From: Saprospiraceae bacterium
GTDB taxonomy: Bacteria; Bacteroidota; Bacteroidia; Chitinophagales; Saprospiraceae
DNA length: 64,000 nucleotides
Reading direction: 5' to 3'
Assembly (NCBI GenBank): GCA_020631355.1
Contig: JAHDHL010000001.1
Location: 483,616 to 547,615 of the forward strand
The notes below the pieces were generated by a model that made no database searches, had not been told where the DNA came from, and worked only from the letters and a program-made list of their open reading frames with translations. Of the stretch, positions 35,963 to 45,050 are shown piece after piece. Position 1 is the stretch's first letter; the number at the start of each line of letters is the position of its first letter. The position numbers and the translations under genes were made by a program.

Positions 35963-37489
35963 ATGAAGCATATTAAACTTCCTGTATTCATTCCCCCTTT
36001 CCTTATTCTGATTCTTTCTGCAGTTTATAGTTTTTCCAATCCTGAATCTTTCCTTAGCCAAACTACGAAAATCAATACTTGGATACTGGATACCTTTGGG
36101 CCCTTGTTTTCAGTAGCAGCATTGTGTTTCCTTATCATATGTGTTGTTGCCTACATTTCACCTCTTGGGCGTAAGAGAATCGGAGGCCCTGAAGCACAAC
36201 CACTCTTTAGTCGCTGGAAGTGGTTTTCTGTCACCTTATGTACCACTATTGCCACAGGTATTTTGTTTTGGGGAACAGCCGAACCACTCTACCATCTACA
36301 TGGACCACCAACAGGTATGGGTATAGAAGCCAATAGTCCTGAAGCCATTACCTTTTCCATGTCAACCATGTACATGCATTGGTCTTTCATTCCTTATGGA
36401 ATCTATACCATCGCCAGCCTTATGTTTGCCTTGATGTACTACAACCAACAACAACCTTTCAGTCTAGGAGCGATGTTGTATCCCATATTAGGACATCGGG
36501 CACAGGGAAAACTGGGTAATATCATTGATGCAATCTGCCTCTATACCTTGGTAGCCGGAATGGCTGCTTCATTAGGTACTGGCATACTCATGCTGACAGG
36601 AGGGATGGACCGGATTATGGGTATTCCATATGGCAAATTCACCATGGGAATTGTAGCATCCCTTATTGTTATCACATTCATTGTATCCGCAGCAAGTGGA
36701 CTTATGAAAGGGATTCGTATTCTTTCTGATTTGAATGTCAAGATATTCATTGGCTTAGCTGTATTCGTATTCATATTCGGACCTACTACAACCATATTAT
36801 CTGTTGGGTGGGAGGGTATTCAAGAATTTATAATTCACTTTTTTGACAGGAGTCTGATAGGTGTTGCAGGAGGTGATCATACATGGGCTAAGAGCTGGAC
36901 GATCTTTTACTGGGCTAATTGGTTGGCATGGACTCCTATATCAGCCATGTTCCTAGGTCGGATAGCAAAAGGGTACACTGTCAGGGAATTCATCCATTTC
37001 AATCTTATTTTCCCATCCCTTTTTGCCTGTGCCTGGATGATGATATTCAGTGGTTCTTCCTTGGGGCTTGACATAGCGACCGAGGCCACACCCATGTATG
37101 ATGTACTAAAAGAAGAAGGTGGTTCCAGTAAGGTCATCTTTGCTTTATTGGAAGCATTACCCTTAACTACCATTATGAGTATCATGTTTTTGGCTGTGGC
37201 CTTTATTTCCTTTGTTACCGCAGCGGACTCCAACACTTCTGTCATGGGTGGTATCAGTACCAACATTCTTCATAATGAGGACGGGGCCACTTCACCATTA
37301 TCCATAAAAATCATCTGGGGAAGTCTAATCGGAGTTGTTGCTTATGTAATGGTCGCTTTTTCTGACAATGGGATTGAGGGTATCAAGATGCTATCCAATC
37401 TCGGTGGATTACCCGCTTTGTTCCTAGTCATACTTATTGCCATCGGCATGATAAAAACCATTATCCAACACGATAAGATAAATGGTTAA
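35963..37489 (+). CDS. BCCT-family betaine/carnitine/choline transporter
   Basis: The ATG at 35963 gives 508 residues (a TTG at 35957 adds two). About 12 membrane helices are expected. The family segment FWGTAEPLYHLHGPP, the WSFIPYGIYTI helix, and TIFYWANWLAWTPISAMFLGRIAKG with its conserved aromatic Trp cage are all present. It likely takes up a quaternary-ammonium osmolyte such as glycine betaine with Na or H, consistent with a saline habitat. The long C-terminal osmosensory tail of BetP is absent. Confidence 0.9.
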   Translation: MKHIKLPVFIPPFLILILSAVYSFSNPESFLSQTTKINTWILDTFGPLFSVAALCFLIICVVAYISPLGRKRIGGPEAQPLFSRWKWFSVTLCTTIATGILFWGTAEPLYHLHGPPTGMGIEANSPEAITFSMSTMYMHWSFIPYGIYTIASLMFALMYYNQQQPFSLGAMLYPILGHRAQGKLGNIIDAICLYTLVAGMAASLGTGILMLTGGMDRIMGIPYGKFTMGIVASLIVITFIVSAASGLMKGIRILSDLNVKIFIGLAVFVFIFGPTTTILSVGWEGIQEFIIHFFDRSLIGVAGGDHTWAKSWTIFYWANWLAWTPISAMFLGRIAKGYTVREFIHFNLIFPSLFACAWMMIFSGSSLGLDIATEATPMYDVLKEEGGSSKVIFALLEALPLTTIMSIMFLAVAFISFVTAADSNTSVMGGISTNILHNEDGATSPLSIKIIWGSLIGVVAYVMVAFSDNGIEGIKMLSNLGGLPALFLVILIAIGMIKTIIQHDKING

Positions 37490-37573
37490 GTCTGATGCAT
37501 CAAATTTTGAAAACTACTGGACTAGAATAATTGTACGATTCTTAGTTTTATGTAACATCATAATTTAAAAACC

Positions 37574-38299
37574 ATGAAAGATTGGTATCGAATATGTTTC
37601 CTTTTAATTATTGGAATATATTTTTCTTGCAATGAAAATCATAATGGTAACCAGATTGCTTTTTCCAAGAACGAAATCCAGATAGATGGGAATCCATCGG
37701 ATGTCAGTTGGCAAAAAGTGGAATGGCGGCAAATGAATCATAAGTGGTTAGGACCGGATATTCCCAAGGAGGATTTCCAAGGAAAATTCAAATTACTCTG
37801 GGATGAGGACCACCTGTATGTATTGGCTGAAATCGTAGATGATACCTTAATTGATATCAATGAAGATGGTCTGGAGTTCTATTGGAATGACGATTGTTTT
37901 GAAGTTTTTGTAGATGAGGATGCCTCGGGAGGGGAACATACTTTCAACTATAATGCCTTTGCCTACCATTTGAGTCTGGATAACAAGGTTGTTGATATCG
38001 GTCGGGATAGTATTCCTCATTATTATGATCATGTTAAATATGTCAGAAAGACGGAGGGCAATACATCCATTTGGGAATTATCCATTGATATTTATGATGA
38101 CGAATACGATATGACACCATCCTATCCCAAAATGAAATTATCAGAACATAAGGAAATGGGAATTGCCATAGCCTATTGTGATAATGACCACAGTGAGGAA
38201 AGGGAACATTTCTTCGGAAGTATGCACATTGATGGAGAGGATAAGAACAGGACATGGAAAGATGCCAGCCTGTTCGAAAAATTCGTATTGGCGAAATAG
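37574..38299 (+). CDS. Lipoprotein with a CBM9-like carbohydrate-binding domain
   Basis: 241 residues. A hydrophobic start ends in IYFSC, so it is a probable lipoprotein. The rest matches the family 9 carbohydrate-binding fold found in Bacteroidota: IQIDGNPSDVSWQKVEW, FKLLWDEDHLYVLAEIVDDTL, then DDCFEVFVDEDASGGEHTFNYN. It could help capture sugars at the cell surface, but no glycosidase or SusCD genes are adjacent. Confidence 0.78.
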   Translation: MKDWYRICFLLIIGIYFSCNENHNGNQIAFSKNEIQIDGNPSDVSWQKVEWRQMNHKWLGPDIPKEDFQGKFKLLWDEDHLYVLAEIVDDTLIDINEDGLEFYWNDDCFEVFVDEDASGGEHTFNYNAFAYHLSLDNKVVDIGRDSIPHYYDHVKYVRKTEGNTSIWELSIDIYDDEYDMTPSYPKMKLSEHKEMGIAIAYCDNDHSEEREHFFGSMHIDGEDKNRTWKDASLFEKFVLAK

Positions 38300-38309
38300 G
38301 AATTATCGC

Positions 38310-39365
38310 CTATTCCAATTCCTCATTATAATACACCTTATAATAGTGCATGCCCTTATCGGGATCGAATCCTTTTTCTACGAATTGGCGAGTGGAATCG
38401 GGGTCCTTGAAATCCAACTTAACCTGGATTCCCGTATCCAGTTTGATGAAGTTCTTAATGGCCCTTTTCTGTTCCCTCAGTACGGGCTTTGAAATCGGAA
38501 TATTATCAGGAATATTGATTTCGTATTCGTCCTCATACTTTTTCTTGTATTCCTTGAAATCCTTTTTCATTACCTCATCCGACTCAAAGAGGGTATCCTG
38601 AAAGTTATCATCAACGATTTCCTCATTCAGTGTAAAATACTGGATGGAATCACTCAGGAATTCGATTTGGTCTTTCTTACCTGATTTTTCCTTGATGACC
38701 TCATCCGCAAAGGATTTGCACATATCTATATAGGAACGAGTATCAAAATTCTTATCCTGTACATAATCGACACCTAGGAATTCGGCTTTCCAGTAGCTGG
38801 CATCATAATTATTATTATCCACACTGAATACCCTGTACCCGTCATCATCCCAAACATTCACAACCAAAGCTCCCTTGTCCAATTTCCTAAGGCTAATTCC
38901 TTCATTGGCATTGACGATAACCCTTTCGGAGGATTCCGTGAGTGTAAGGAATGCATCCTTCCTCTCGGATTTGAAAATTCCGATGGCCTGCACCAATTCA
39001 TCCTCAATCAGAATATCATCAAAAAGAACGACAAACAAATCCCCTGACTTGATTTGTGGATGGTTACTCTGCTCGTAGAGATGATTCAGTATATCTATCG
39101 AAGCAGAATAGAACTGTTCGTTATCCTCGAAAACCTTTTTTACCAAACCATTCAATAAATGATAGGACATATCCACACTATGGGAAAAGTGGTAGGTATC
39201 TGCAATTTGCTTGAAAGGTTTCAAGAAATACTTATTCAACACTTCCTCCAAATGCTCATCCAATACCAACAAATCCGTGGAGGTAAAATTCTTCTCACTC
39301 CGATTCTTATTACCTACTCGGTGTGCAATGATTTTGGAGGTCTGTATATTATTGAGTTTCAGCAT
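38310..39365 (-). CDS. Nucleoid-associated protein, NdpA family
   Basis: 351 residues, cytoplasmic, acidic and basic patches mixed. It fits the 37-kDa nucleoid-associated family (PF04245), with recognisable segments IIAHRVGNK at the start, FVVLFDDILIEDELVQAIGIFKSE in the middle, and the DPDSTRQFVEKGFDPDKG C-terminal region. The biological role is poorly known even in E. coli YejK. It is monocistronic and preceded by the sucB terminator. The C-terminal tail contains many aromatic residues before the stop. Confidence 0.75.
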   Translation of the reverse strand: MLKLNNIQTSKIIAHRVGNKNRSEKNFTSTDLLVLDEHLEEVLNKYFLKPFKQIADTYHFSHSVDMSYHLLNGLVKKVFEDNEQFYSASIDILNHLYEQSNHPQIKSGDLFVVLFDDILIEDELVQAIGIFKSERKDAFLTLTESSERVIVNANEGISLRKLDKGALVVNVWDDDGYRVFSVDNNNYDASYWKAEFLGVDYVQDKNFDTRSYIDMCKSFADEVIKEKSGKKDQIEFLSDSIQYFTLNEEIVDDNFQDTLFESDEVMKKDFKEYKKKYEDEYEINIPDNIPISKPVLREQKRAIKNFIKLDTGIQVKLDFKDPDSTRQFVEKGFDPDKGMHYYKVYYNEELE

Positions 39366-39410
39366 GAGTATATTGAATGATATGGGTATGATTGACTTGT
39401 AGCAGGGATG

Positions 39411-39447
39411 AAAAAACCTCCGAGTCTTAAAGATATACTCGGAGGTT
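39411..39447 (-). terminator. Rho-independent terminator of sucB
   Basis: AACCTCCGAGT (39415-39425) pairs perfectly with ACTCGGAGGTT (39437-39447), an 11-base-pair stem with an 11-base loop. On the minus strand it is followed by a run of six T, 29 bases after the sucB stop. Confidence 0.92.
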
Positions 39448-39475
39448 CTCTGATTTCCTATTTAGAATGGGAATA

Positions 39476-40738
39476 TTATAAATCCAACAATAGGGTAGTT
39501 GGGTCTTCCAATAATTTCTTCACTTTCACAAGGAACGTAACAGAAGTCGAACCATCTATAATCCTATGGTCATATGACAAAGCCAAATACATCATCGGAC
39601 GAATTTTGACTTCCCCATTGATTGCCATCGGACGTTGTTGGATGGTGTGCATTCCTAAGATGGCAGATTGTGGTTCGTTCAGGATGGGCGTACTCATCAT
39701 GGAACCGAACACACCTCCATTCGTAATGGTAAACGTACCACCTTTCATTTCATCCAATGTCAATGTACCATTCCTTGCCTTGCCTGCCAATTCCTTGATC
39801 TTCAGTTCGATTTCGTGGAATTGCAGTGATTCCGCGTTCTTAACCGGAGGAACCACCAATCCGTTTGGTGTGGAAATAGCGATGGAAATGTCAGCATAAT
39901 CATGATAGATGATCTGATTGTTTTCCGTATCAATGAATGCATTCACATCCGGCATTTCCAAGAGTGTTTTGGCACAAGCCTTGGCGAACAAGGACATGAA
40001 TCCTAGTTTCACACCATACTTTTCCACAAAACGTTCCTGATATTTCTTACGCAATGCCATGATTTCAGTCAAGTCCACTTCATTGAAAGTGGTTAACATG
40101 GCTGTATTATTCTTGGCAGAAACCAATCGCTTAGCGATGGTTCTACGCATACGACTCATTTTCTTTGTATGCTCATTCCTACTGAATGCGGCAGGTGCAG
40201 CTGGTGTGGGTGCATCCTCTTTCTTAGGGGATGACTTCGGAGTTTCCTTAGCAGGAGCGGATTTCTTAGCTTCGATAGCTTTCATCACATCCTCCTTGGT
40301 GATTCTACCATCCTTTCCGGTGCCTTTGATATCACCAGCCGTAAGGCCATTCTCCTCCATTAATTTTGCAGCAGCGGGGGATGGATGTCCCGTAGCATAA
40401 TTTTCTTTCTGAGGTTCAGCGGCAGGGGCAGGTGTTTCCTTAGGTTCCTCTTTCTTGGGAGCTGCCTCGTTTTTAGGAGCATCACCTCCATCCTTGGCAA
40501 ATGATGTATCAATCCTTGCTACAAGTGCACCAATAGCCAAGTCATCTTCTTCCGCAGCTACCCATATGAGTTTACCGGCAGCTTCTGCAGGGAATTCCAA
40601 TGTTGCCTTATCAGATTCGAACTCACAGATGGATTCGTCCATTTCGACATAGGCTCCATCTTCTTTCAACCATTGAGAGAGTGTTACTTCCGAGATGGAT
40701 TCCCCAATGGTAGGAACCCTCATTTCTATTATGCTCAT
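39476..40738 (-). CDS. sucB: Dihydrolipoyllysine succinyltransferase (2-oxoglutarate dehydrogenase E2)
   Basis: Core acyltransferase of the oxoglutarate dehydrogenase complex, 420 residues. The lipoyl domain carries Lys44 in ESDKATLEF. An Ala/Pro/Lys-rich linker follows, and the E3-binding domain contains [16 protein letters not shown]. The catalytic domain ends with [12 protein letters not shown], in which His and Asp act in catalysis. [11 protein letters not shown] near the start is typical of the succinyl rather than the acetyl form. sucA is not adjacent, so the complex's genes are dispersed. A hairpin lies in its leader. Confidence 0.93.
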   Translation of the reverse strand: MSIIEMRVPTIGESISEVTLSQWLKEDGAYVEMDESICEFESDKATLEFPAEAAGKLIWVAAEEDDLAIGALVARIDTSFAKDGGDAPKNEAAPKKEEPKETPAPAAEPQKENYATGHPSPAAAKLMEENGLTAGDIKGTGKDGRITKEDVMKAIEAKKSAPAKETPKSSPKKEDAPTPAAPAAFSRNEHTKKMSRMRRTIAKRLVSAKNNTAMLTTFNEVDLTEIMALRKKYQERFVEKYGVKLGFMSLFAKACAKTLLEMPDVNAFIDTENNQIIYHDYADISIAISTPNGLVVPPVKNAESLQFHEIELKIKELAGKARNGTLTLDEMKGGTFTITNGGVFGSMMSTPILNEPQSAILGMHTIQQRPMAINGEVKIRPMMYLALSYDHRIIDGSTSVTFLVKVKKLLEDPTTLLLDL

Positions 40739-40816
40739 TTATTCTTAAACTTTAGACGCTAGACTTTCAGAGTGGTAATTCCTAAGTATCACGAGTGAAA
40801 GGAATAGCAAACTTTT

Positions 40817-40848
40817 AAAAAGATACACTGAAGATCATGTATCTTTTT
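40817..40848 (-). promoter_or_regulatory. Terminator-like hairpin in the sucB leader
   Basis: AAAAAGATACA (40817-40827) pairs perfectly with TGTATCTTTTT (40838-40848), 11 base pairs and a ten-base loop, with T-runs on both strands. It lies between the candidate sucB -7 element and the sucB start, so it could act as an attenuator. It could equally be a terminator for an unseen transcript. Confidence 0.5.
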
Positions 40849-40879
40849 TGATGATGGAGAATATCAATTCATCCGAATG

Positions 40880-40887
40880 CAAATGTA
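40880..40887 (-). promoter_or_regulatory. Candidate -7 element (TACATTTG) of sucB
   Basis: On the minus strand TACATTTG runs from 40887 to 40880, an exact TAnnTTTG. It would give a leader of about 135 bases before the sucB ATG, containing the hairpin at 40817-40848. No TTG at the expected spacing. Confidence 0.4.
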
Positions 40888-41003
40888 CGTTTTTTTGAAT
40901 GCTGTGTAAAGTACTTTTGAGGCTATTGGACATTTTGTTTATTTTGTCACTTAGGTATATTGACAAATGAATTTTCTGAATCTTCCTGCGCAAACATTTA
41001 ATC

Positions 41004-41492
41004 ATGAACTTGAAGTTATTATTTCCTCTCTTATTATTGGTTGGCCTATTGAGCTGCGGGCCTCAAATCTCAGATATGGAACAGAAAGAAATGGACCAAA
41101 TAGAATACAGATTCAGTGATAGTTCAACACCTCCCATGTACCATCGGAGCTATACTATTACGATTAATGCCCAACAAGTCGAATGTGTGGTGGATGTCTA
41201 TGGAACAGAACTGGCAAACGAGACTTACCCCATTGATGAAACCCGTTTCAGGGAGTTGGTAACAAAAACTTCCTCATTAGGTAGGGCAGTCAATAAAACA
41301 ACGGATGGTGCTACGGGAACCAAAGGGTATCGCATATCCCTATCCAAGAAAAATACGGTTTTTTATTGGGCCTATTGGGACAGTCTGCAGGAAGTGAATC
41401 AGGGAAAACTTGATTTTATTGAGGAAGTCAAGGCGATGGTCCCCAACCTATCTGACCTATTGGCTAGACAAATAAATGAGGATGACAACTAA
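41004..41492 (+). CDS. Uncharacterised lipoprotein
   Basis: 162 residues with a short signal segment ending in GLLSC (Cys18), so a lipoprotein. The mature part is beta-rich, with YHRSYTITINAQQVECVVDVYG and GYRISLSKKNTVFYWAYW. I do not recognise a family. It is monocistronic, with a strong bidirectional hairpin separating it from the convergent rpoN gene. Confidence 0.7.
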   Translation: MNLKLLFPLLLLVGLLSCGPQISDMEQKEMDQIEYRFSDSSTPPMYHRSYTITINAQQVECVVDVYGTELANETYPIDETRFRELVTKTSSLGRAVNKTTDGATGTKGYRISLSKKNTVFYWAYWDSLQEVNQGKLDFIEEVKAMVPNLSDLLARQINEDDN

Positions 41493-41502
41493 TCCCAAAA
41501 GA

Positions 41503-41528
41503 AAAGGCACTGAATAATCAGTGCCTTT
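41503..41528. terminator. Bidirectional terminator between the lipoprotein gene and rpoN
   Basis: AAAGGCACTGA (41503-41513) pairs perfectly with TCAGTGCCTTT (41518-41528), 11 base pairs with an ATAA loop. It sits between convergent stops at 41492 and 41553. T-tracts are short, so efficiency on either strand is moderate. Confidence 0.8.
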
Positions 41529-41552
41529 CCAGTAGTTAGAATTATGTGCTTA

Positions 41553-43112
41553 TTATAATTCCTTTCTCAATCTCGCTACGGAAATACCTAATTGTTCCCT
41601 ATACTTGGCAACGGTACGCCTAGCGATATTATATCCTCTTTCCTGAAGTAGGGCCTTGAGCTTTTCGTCGGAAAGGGGTCTTCTTTTATTTTCATTCTCG
41701 ATGATATCCGTAAGGATTTTCTTTACTTCCAGAGTAGATACTTCTTCACCATCCTGTGTTTGAAGTGACTCGGAAAAGAATGCCTTGAGTCTTTTGGTAC
41801 CAAACTCGGTCTGTACATACTTGGAATTGGCAACCCTTGAAACTGTTGAGATATCCAAGCCTGTCATGTCTGCAATATCCTTAAGGATCATTGGACGCAG
41901 CTTTCGTTCGTCTCCTGTGACAAAATAGTCGTATTGCAACTGAAGAATCGTATACATGGTACGATACATGGTTTGCTGCCTTTGTTTGATTGCATCAATG
42001 AACCATTTAGCTGAGTCGATCTTCTGCTTGATGAACATGACAGCTTCTCTTTGGCTCTTATTTGCTTTCTTACCTTTTTGCTTGGAAACCGTATAGGTCT
42101 GGAGCATATCCTTATATCCGTCGTTGATACGCAGGTCTGGAGCATTCCTAGAATTCAATTCCAATTCCAGTTCACCATCCCTATTCGTAATGGTAAAATC
42201 AGGAACGATATAATGAACTGCACGAGAGTTGGCACCGGAGGAATAACCACTAGCAGGCTTGGGGTTCAACTTCAAAATTTCCTCAATACCCTTTTTCAGT
42301 TGTCTCTCATTAATATTCAATTGTCTTTGTAGACGAGCATAATGTTTTTTGGAAAACTCAGCGAAATGATCCTCAATGATTTTCAATGCCAATCTAAGTG
42401 AAGCCTTTTCTTCATAGGCGTATTCCTCATTATCATTCTTACGATGCAATTGGATGGCCAAAGCCTCTTGCAAGGTTCTGGCACCGATACCCGGAGGATC
42501 CAGTTTTTGGATACGCTTCAGTGTACGTTCTATTTCTTCCTCTGATGAGAAAATATTCTGCGCAAACATCAAGTCATCCACAATGGCAGTAGGTTCCCTC
42601 CTAAGGTAACCGTCATCATCTATGCTACCTATGATTTGCTCGGCAATGGTGTATTCCCTTTCGTCCTTGAAACGAATCAATCCCAATTGGCGCTCCAAAT
42701 GCTCATGGAAACTATTCTCCACTGACATTGGCATTGTCTTTTCCTCATCATCTGCGGAATAGTTACTGATATTCAACTTATAACTGGAAACATCATCTTC
42801 GATGTATTCATTTAGATATTCATCCAATTCGATGGCCTCATCCTTATGAGCTTCGTATTCAGGTTCCTCGTACTCAGTGGAAGCACTCTCATCCTTGGAT
42901 TCCATGAAATGATCAGTATTGTGCAAATCATCCGCATCATTATCCAAATCATTTTCCTGATCCTCACTTTCCTCTAATGCCGGATTGGCTTCCAACTCCT
43001 CCTTGATACGCTGTTCTAATGTAGCAGTAGGTATCTGAAGCAGCTTCATCAACTGTATTTGTTGAGGAGATAGTTTCTGTAACTGCTTCTGGCTTAAATT
43101 TTGCTTTATCAT
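41553..43112 (-). CDS. rpoN: RNA polymerase sigma-54 factor
   Basis: 519 residues. The N-terminal activator-interacting region I begins MIKQNLSQKQLQKLSPQQIQ and includes LEQRIKEELEANPALEE. A long acidic region II follows, rich in Asp and Glu (about 50-125). The core-binding domain is next, and the RpoN box ARRTVAKYREQLGI close to the C-terminus recognises the -24 element. Sigma-54 needs enhancer-binding activators, none of which is encoded in this window. recX lies upstream on the same strand. Confidence 0.96.
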   Translation of the reverse strand: MIKQNLSQKQLQKLSPQQIQLMKLLQIPTATLEQRIKEELEANPALEESEDQENDLDNDADDLHNTDHFMESKDESASTEYEEPEYEAHKDEAIELDEYLNEYIEDDVSSYKLNISNYSADDEEKTMPMSVENSFHEHLERQLGLIRFKDEREYTIAEQIIGSIDDDGYLRREPTAIVDDLMFAQNIFSSEEEIERTLKRIQKLDPPGIGARTLQEALAIQLHRKNDNEEYAYEEKASLRLALKIIEDHFAEFSKKHYARLQRQLNINERQLKKGIEEILKLNPKPASGYSSGANSRAVHYIVPDFTITNRDGELELELNSRNAPDLRINDGYKDMLQTYTVSKQKGKKANKSQREAVMFIKQKIDSAKWFIDAIKQRQQTMYRTMYTILQLQYDYFVTGDERKLRPMILKDIADMTGLDISTVSRVANSKYVQTEFGTKRLKAFFSESLQTQDGEEVSTLEVKKILTDIIENENKRRPLSDEKLKALLQERGYNIARRTVAKYREQLGISVARLRKEL

Positions 43113-43289
43113 GACAACGGTTTTAGTCTGTAGTGCTGTTTAAATAATTAACTACGGTTTGTATTTCATAGAGGCAGGGTGCATTTGTTTTCCATAAGGT
43201 CTATTCGTTAAAGATTCTTTAAACTCTAACTATAGTTTTCATTTGAAAATCGGGATTAATAACAAAAACCATGCCACAAATATAACCGC

Positions 43290-43778
43290 TTATTTAGTAG
43301 TTGTCAATACCTTGATGCAATTTTGTATTAAAAAAGATTCATATCCTTTCCTGTAAGCATAATCAAATAACTTCTTGCGTCTTATATATACATTATTTTC
43401 CTTAAGTGAATTATTCTTCTTTTCTATCAGGCCAAATAATTTTTTCTCATACTCATCATCGTCTATCTCTGCCATTCCTTTCTTGATACAATAAGCAGAA
43501 ATCTGTCTGGCTTTCAATTCTTGTAATATCTTGCGTTTTCCCCAGTGCTTCATCCTGAATTTGCCTCTGGCATAACTCTGGGCAAATCGTTCTTCATTCA
43601 GAAAGTTCTCAGCAATGAGTTCCGCTATGATCTGTTCCAAATCATCGCCATATATTCCCAAGTCCAACAACTTGGACCGGACCTCCTTGTGACATCGATC
43701 CTGATAAGCACAATACTTTTGTAATTTTTCCAAAGCATCGAGCTTGCTTACATACTTTTTCTTCTTATCGTTTTTCAT
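43290..43778 (-). CDS. recX: Regulatory protein RecX
   Basis: Modulator of RecA filaments. The ATG at 43778 gives 162 residues starting MKNDKKKKYVSKLDALEKL, close to the normal RecX length; the upstream frame to 43865 is probably untranslated. Three-helix RecX repeats are visible: LLDLGIYGDDLEQIIAELIAENFLNEERFAQSYARGKFRMKHWGKRKILQELK matches motif order. recA is not adjacent, which is common outside Proteobacteria. Confidence 0.85.
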   Translation of the reverse strand: MKNDKKKKYVSKLDALEKLQKYCAYQDRCHKEVRSKLLDLGIYGDDLEQIIAELIAENFLNEERFAQSYARGKFRMKHWGKRKILQELKARQISAYCIKKGMAEIDDDEYEKKLFGLIEKKNNSLKENNVYIRRKKLFDYAYRKGYESFLIQNCIKVLTTTK

Positions 43779-43919
43779 AGCTCCAAACTGCCTAAAATAG
43801 TCATAAACCCAAATAGGAAATCTATTTGGTGAACGGCATACTTTATAACAATAAAATATGGCCAATAGTTATGTGTGACAGAAGTTTATGTAAGCAATCT
43901 GGTTAATTCACATCTTATG

Positions 43920-45050
43920 TTAATAACTTTTATTTCTGAGTAAGAAATTAACATAAAGTGCCGCGCCAAATAAAATTAGGGCAACAGCCTGATGCAATAC
44001 GCCTAAAACAAGCGGAGCATCATTCTGATAATTGATTATTGTGAAGACTCCAAGGAGGAATTGAATTACTAACAATGTTATCAACATATTGTTTCCTGTC
44101 CTTAATTTGCGTGGAATATCCAGTTTCCGCAATTTGTTGAATAGCACTAAAACCATGATAACCAGCACATAAGCCAATCCTCTATGACTTACTTGTATCC
44201 AAGCTTTAGGAGTAGAATGTATCTCGTAATTAACAAAGTTATCAACATCCATCTGGTTTGAATTGAATAATTGTTTCACGAGCTGATCACCATTTACGAA
44301 AGCAGGAAAATGAGGGTGAACAACCCCCGCTTTTGTCCCTGCTACAAGGCCTCCGAGCAGGATTTGAATTACTAACATAGTTATCAACACCCATGAAAAT
44401 TTCCTGATTTTTGGTAGATCCAGGTCCATTTTTTCAGGATGTTTCACAATGAGATAAGTCCACCACAAATAACCGAAAAGCGCAGTTGCCACAACCAAAT
44501 GGAGTATCAGACGATAGGCACTTACCCGGGTTCGTAATATATCGGAGTTGAGTTCTGCTTCTGTATTCTGGATACCACTGTCTACCATTAGCCATCCCAT
44601 TATGGCGGCTGTAGCGGCAAGGAGTATCACTACGCCCAGCCGCATGATGATTCTCTTGGAGAAATATCGCTTTGATAGGAAGTAAATGAATGGAATGATA
44701 AAGATGAATCCCATAGAACGAGCCCAGAAGCGATGAAACCATTCCCAGAAATAGATGTATTTGAACTCTGAGAGCGTCATATCTGGATTCTTTATGTTAA
44801 ACTGGTGTTTGGCTCCTACCTTGTACTTTTCGAACGTCAGCTCCCATTGTTCTTGATTCAGGGGAGGAATCGTTCCTTCTATGATTTCCCATTCGGTAAT
44901 GGAAAGACCTGAATCTGTAAGGCGAGTAATCCCTCCTATCACGATTTGCCCTAAAACCAGGACCAATCCTAGGAATAACCAGGGAGCAATCCACTTGCGT
45001 CCTCTTTCTTGTGCTTCTACATCTGTAAGTAATCCAACTCTATTTTCCAT
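43920..45050 (-). CDS. ctaA: Haem A synthase (COX15/CtaA)
   Basis: Inner-membrane enzyme that oxidises haem O to haem A for cytochrome oxidase; 376 residues with about eight helices. Diagnostic stretches are GGITRLTDSGLSITEW, EWFHRFWARSMGFIF with a haem-ligating His, and the second-half HRGLAYVLV and LGVLHQAVALILFG. The two halves are related, and two helices (LVIQILLGG and LVIQFLLGV) are encoded by a near-identical 31-base direct repeat. The product feeds an aa3-type oxidase. It borders the candidate origin region. Confidence 0.93.
   Translation of the reverse strand: MENRVGLLTDVEAQERGRKWIAPWLFLGLVLVLGQIVIGGITRLTDSGLSITEWEIIEGTIPPLNQEQWELTFEKYKVGAKHQFNIKNPDMTLSEFKYIYFWEWFHRFWARSMGFIFIIPFIYFLSKRYFSKRIIMRLGVVILLAATAAIMGWLMVDSGIQNTEAELNSDILRTRVSAYRLILHLVVATALFGYLWWTYLIVKHPEKMDLDLPKIRKFSWVLITMLVIQILLGGLVAGTKAGVVHPHFPAFVNGDQLVKQLFNSNQMDVDNFVNYEIHSTPKAWIQVSHRGLAYVLVIMVLVLFNKLRKLDIPRKLRTGNNMLITLLVIQFLLGVFTIINYQNDAPLVLGVLHQAVALILFGAALYVNFLLRNKSY
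44056..44389 (-). repeat. 31-base direct repeat inside ctaA
   Basis: 44056-44086 and 44359-44389 agree at 28 of 31 positions. They encode corresponding helices in the two related halves of haem A synthase, so the protein's internal pseudo-symmetry explains much of the similarity. The high nucleotide identity suggests recent conversion or constraint. Confidence 0.75.

Noticed and set aside
39408-39899. 163-codon + strand open frame opposite sucB
   Set aside because: It reads through the sucB terminator and then antisense to the well-supported acyltransferase domain. No family resemblance or start signal was seen, so it is a shadow frame.
43779-43865. Upstream extension of recX
   Set aside because: The extra 29 residues are rich in aromatic residues and Cys and unlike any RecX start. 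The internal ATG at 43778 fits the family.
44078-44389. Three copies of the near-DnaA-box TTATCAACA inside ctaA
   Set aside because: Two of the three lie in the 31-base repeat explained by the internal symmetry of haem A synthase. The sequence also differs from the DnaA box at a key position, so it is not evidence of an origin on its own.
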